This document shows positions 5,522 through 5,605 of a DNA stretch of 5,605 bases, one piece after another. The notes beneath the pieces are model-generated. The model did not search any database and was not told where the DNA came from. It saw only the letters and a program-made list of their open reading frames with translations. Source of the stretch: Flavobacteriaceae bacterium. Lineage in GTDB: Bacteria; Bacteroidota; Bacteroidia; Flavobacteriales; Flavobacteriaceae. The position numbers and the translations under genes were made by a program. The stretch spans positions 1 through 5,605 of the forward strand of contig CATEMS010000070.1 of NCBI GenBank assembly GCA_949507465.1. The letters are read 5' to 3'. The stretch's first letter is position 1; each line of letters starts with the position of its first letter.

Positions 5522-5605
5522 CTGTAAGATTTAATACCTTTACATTGTAAACAATAGTGTTTTATTCATTCGAGAGTTTCTTGGTTTTAATGATTTGTTT
5601 ATTCA

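Noticed and set aside
5539..5555. Overlapping inverted repeats TTTACA-T-TGTAAA and ATTGT-AA-ACAAT after trhO
   Set aside because: Short, AT-rich and not attached to a recognisable promoter inside the window; a link to the next gene cannot be judged.

Overview
The window looks like ordinary chromosome of a member of the Bacteroidota, most likely a marine-type Flavobacteriaceae. The reasons are its AT-rich sequence, start codons without strong Shine-Dalgarno sites, promoter candidates of the Bacteroidota primary-sigma type (TTTG, 19 bases, TAnnTTTG), a RecA of flavobacterial type, and an ECF sigma factor paired with a beta-barrel membrane protein of a kind found in this phylum. No mobile element, CRISPR array, rRNA or tRNA was seen.

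Layout from left to right. (1) A plus-strand lipoprotein gene (6-758) with a DUF4163/DUF3298 domain pair; its true start may lie at or just left of the window edge. (2) A convergent gap (759-867) with three hairpins, including a strong bidirectional terminator. (3) A minus-strand two-gene unit: an ECF sigma factor (2319-2891) followed 26 bases later by a 474-residue protein (868-2292). That protein has a cytoplasmic head, one inner-membrane helix, a long low-complexity periplasmic linker and a C-terminal eight-strand outer-membrane barrel. (4) A gap (2892-3177) with the recA terminator and a possible promoter for the sigma unit. (5) recA on the minus strand (3178-4191). (6) A divergent control region (4192-4467) with back-to-back promoter candidates for recA and trhO, each overlapped by a perfect inverted repeat. 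(7) trhO on the plus strand (4468-5499), with an AT-rich terminator candidate overlapping its stop codon. The last 106 bases hold no gene.

How the genes work together. recA and trhO are housekeeping genes (homologous recombination/DNA repair, and 5-hydroxyuridine formation at tRNA position 34) and share only a divergent promoter region. The most interesting system is the sigma/barrel pair. The barrel protein has the architecture of a dual membrane-spanning anti-sigma factor: a head that could hold the sigma factor in the cytoplasm, physically tied to a sensor barrel in the outer membrane. It could therefore report outer-membrane or surface state to transcription in a single polypeptide. The neighbouring lipoprotein shares its domain pair with the Bacillus anti-sigma factor RsiV, but it has no sigma-binding part and is transcribed convergently, so a shared role is only a possibility.

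Secondary points: the sigma gene has no in-frame ATG near its start and may begin at TTG, with a 16-codon upstream frame whose TGA overlaps a TTG; and the barrel's longest loop carries two [D/N]-x-N-x-D-G motifs.
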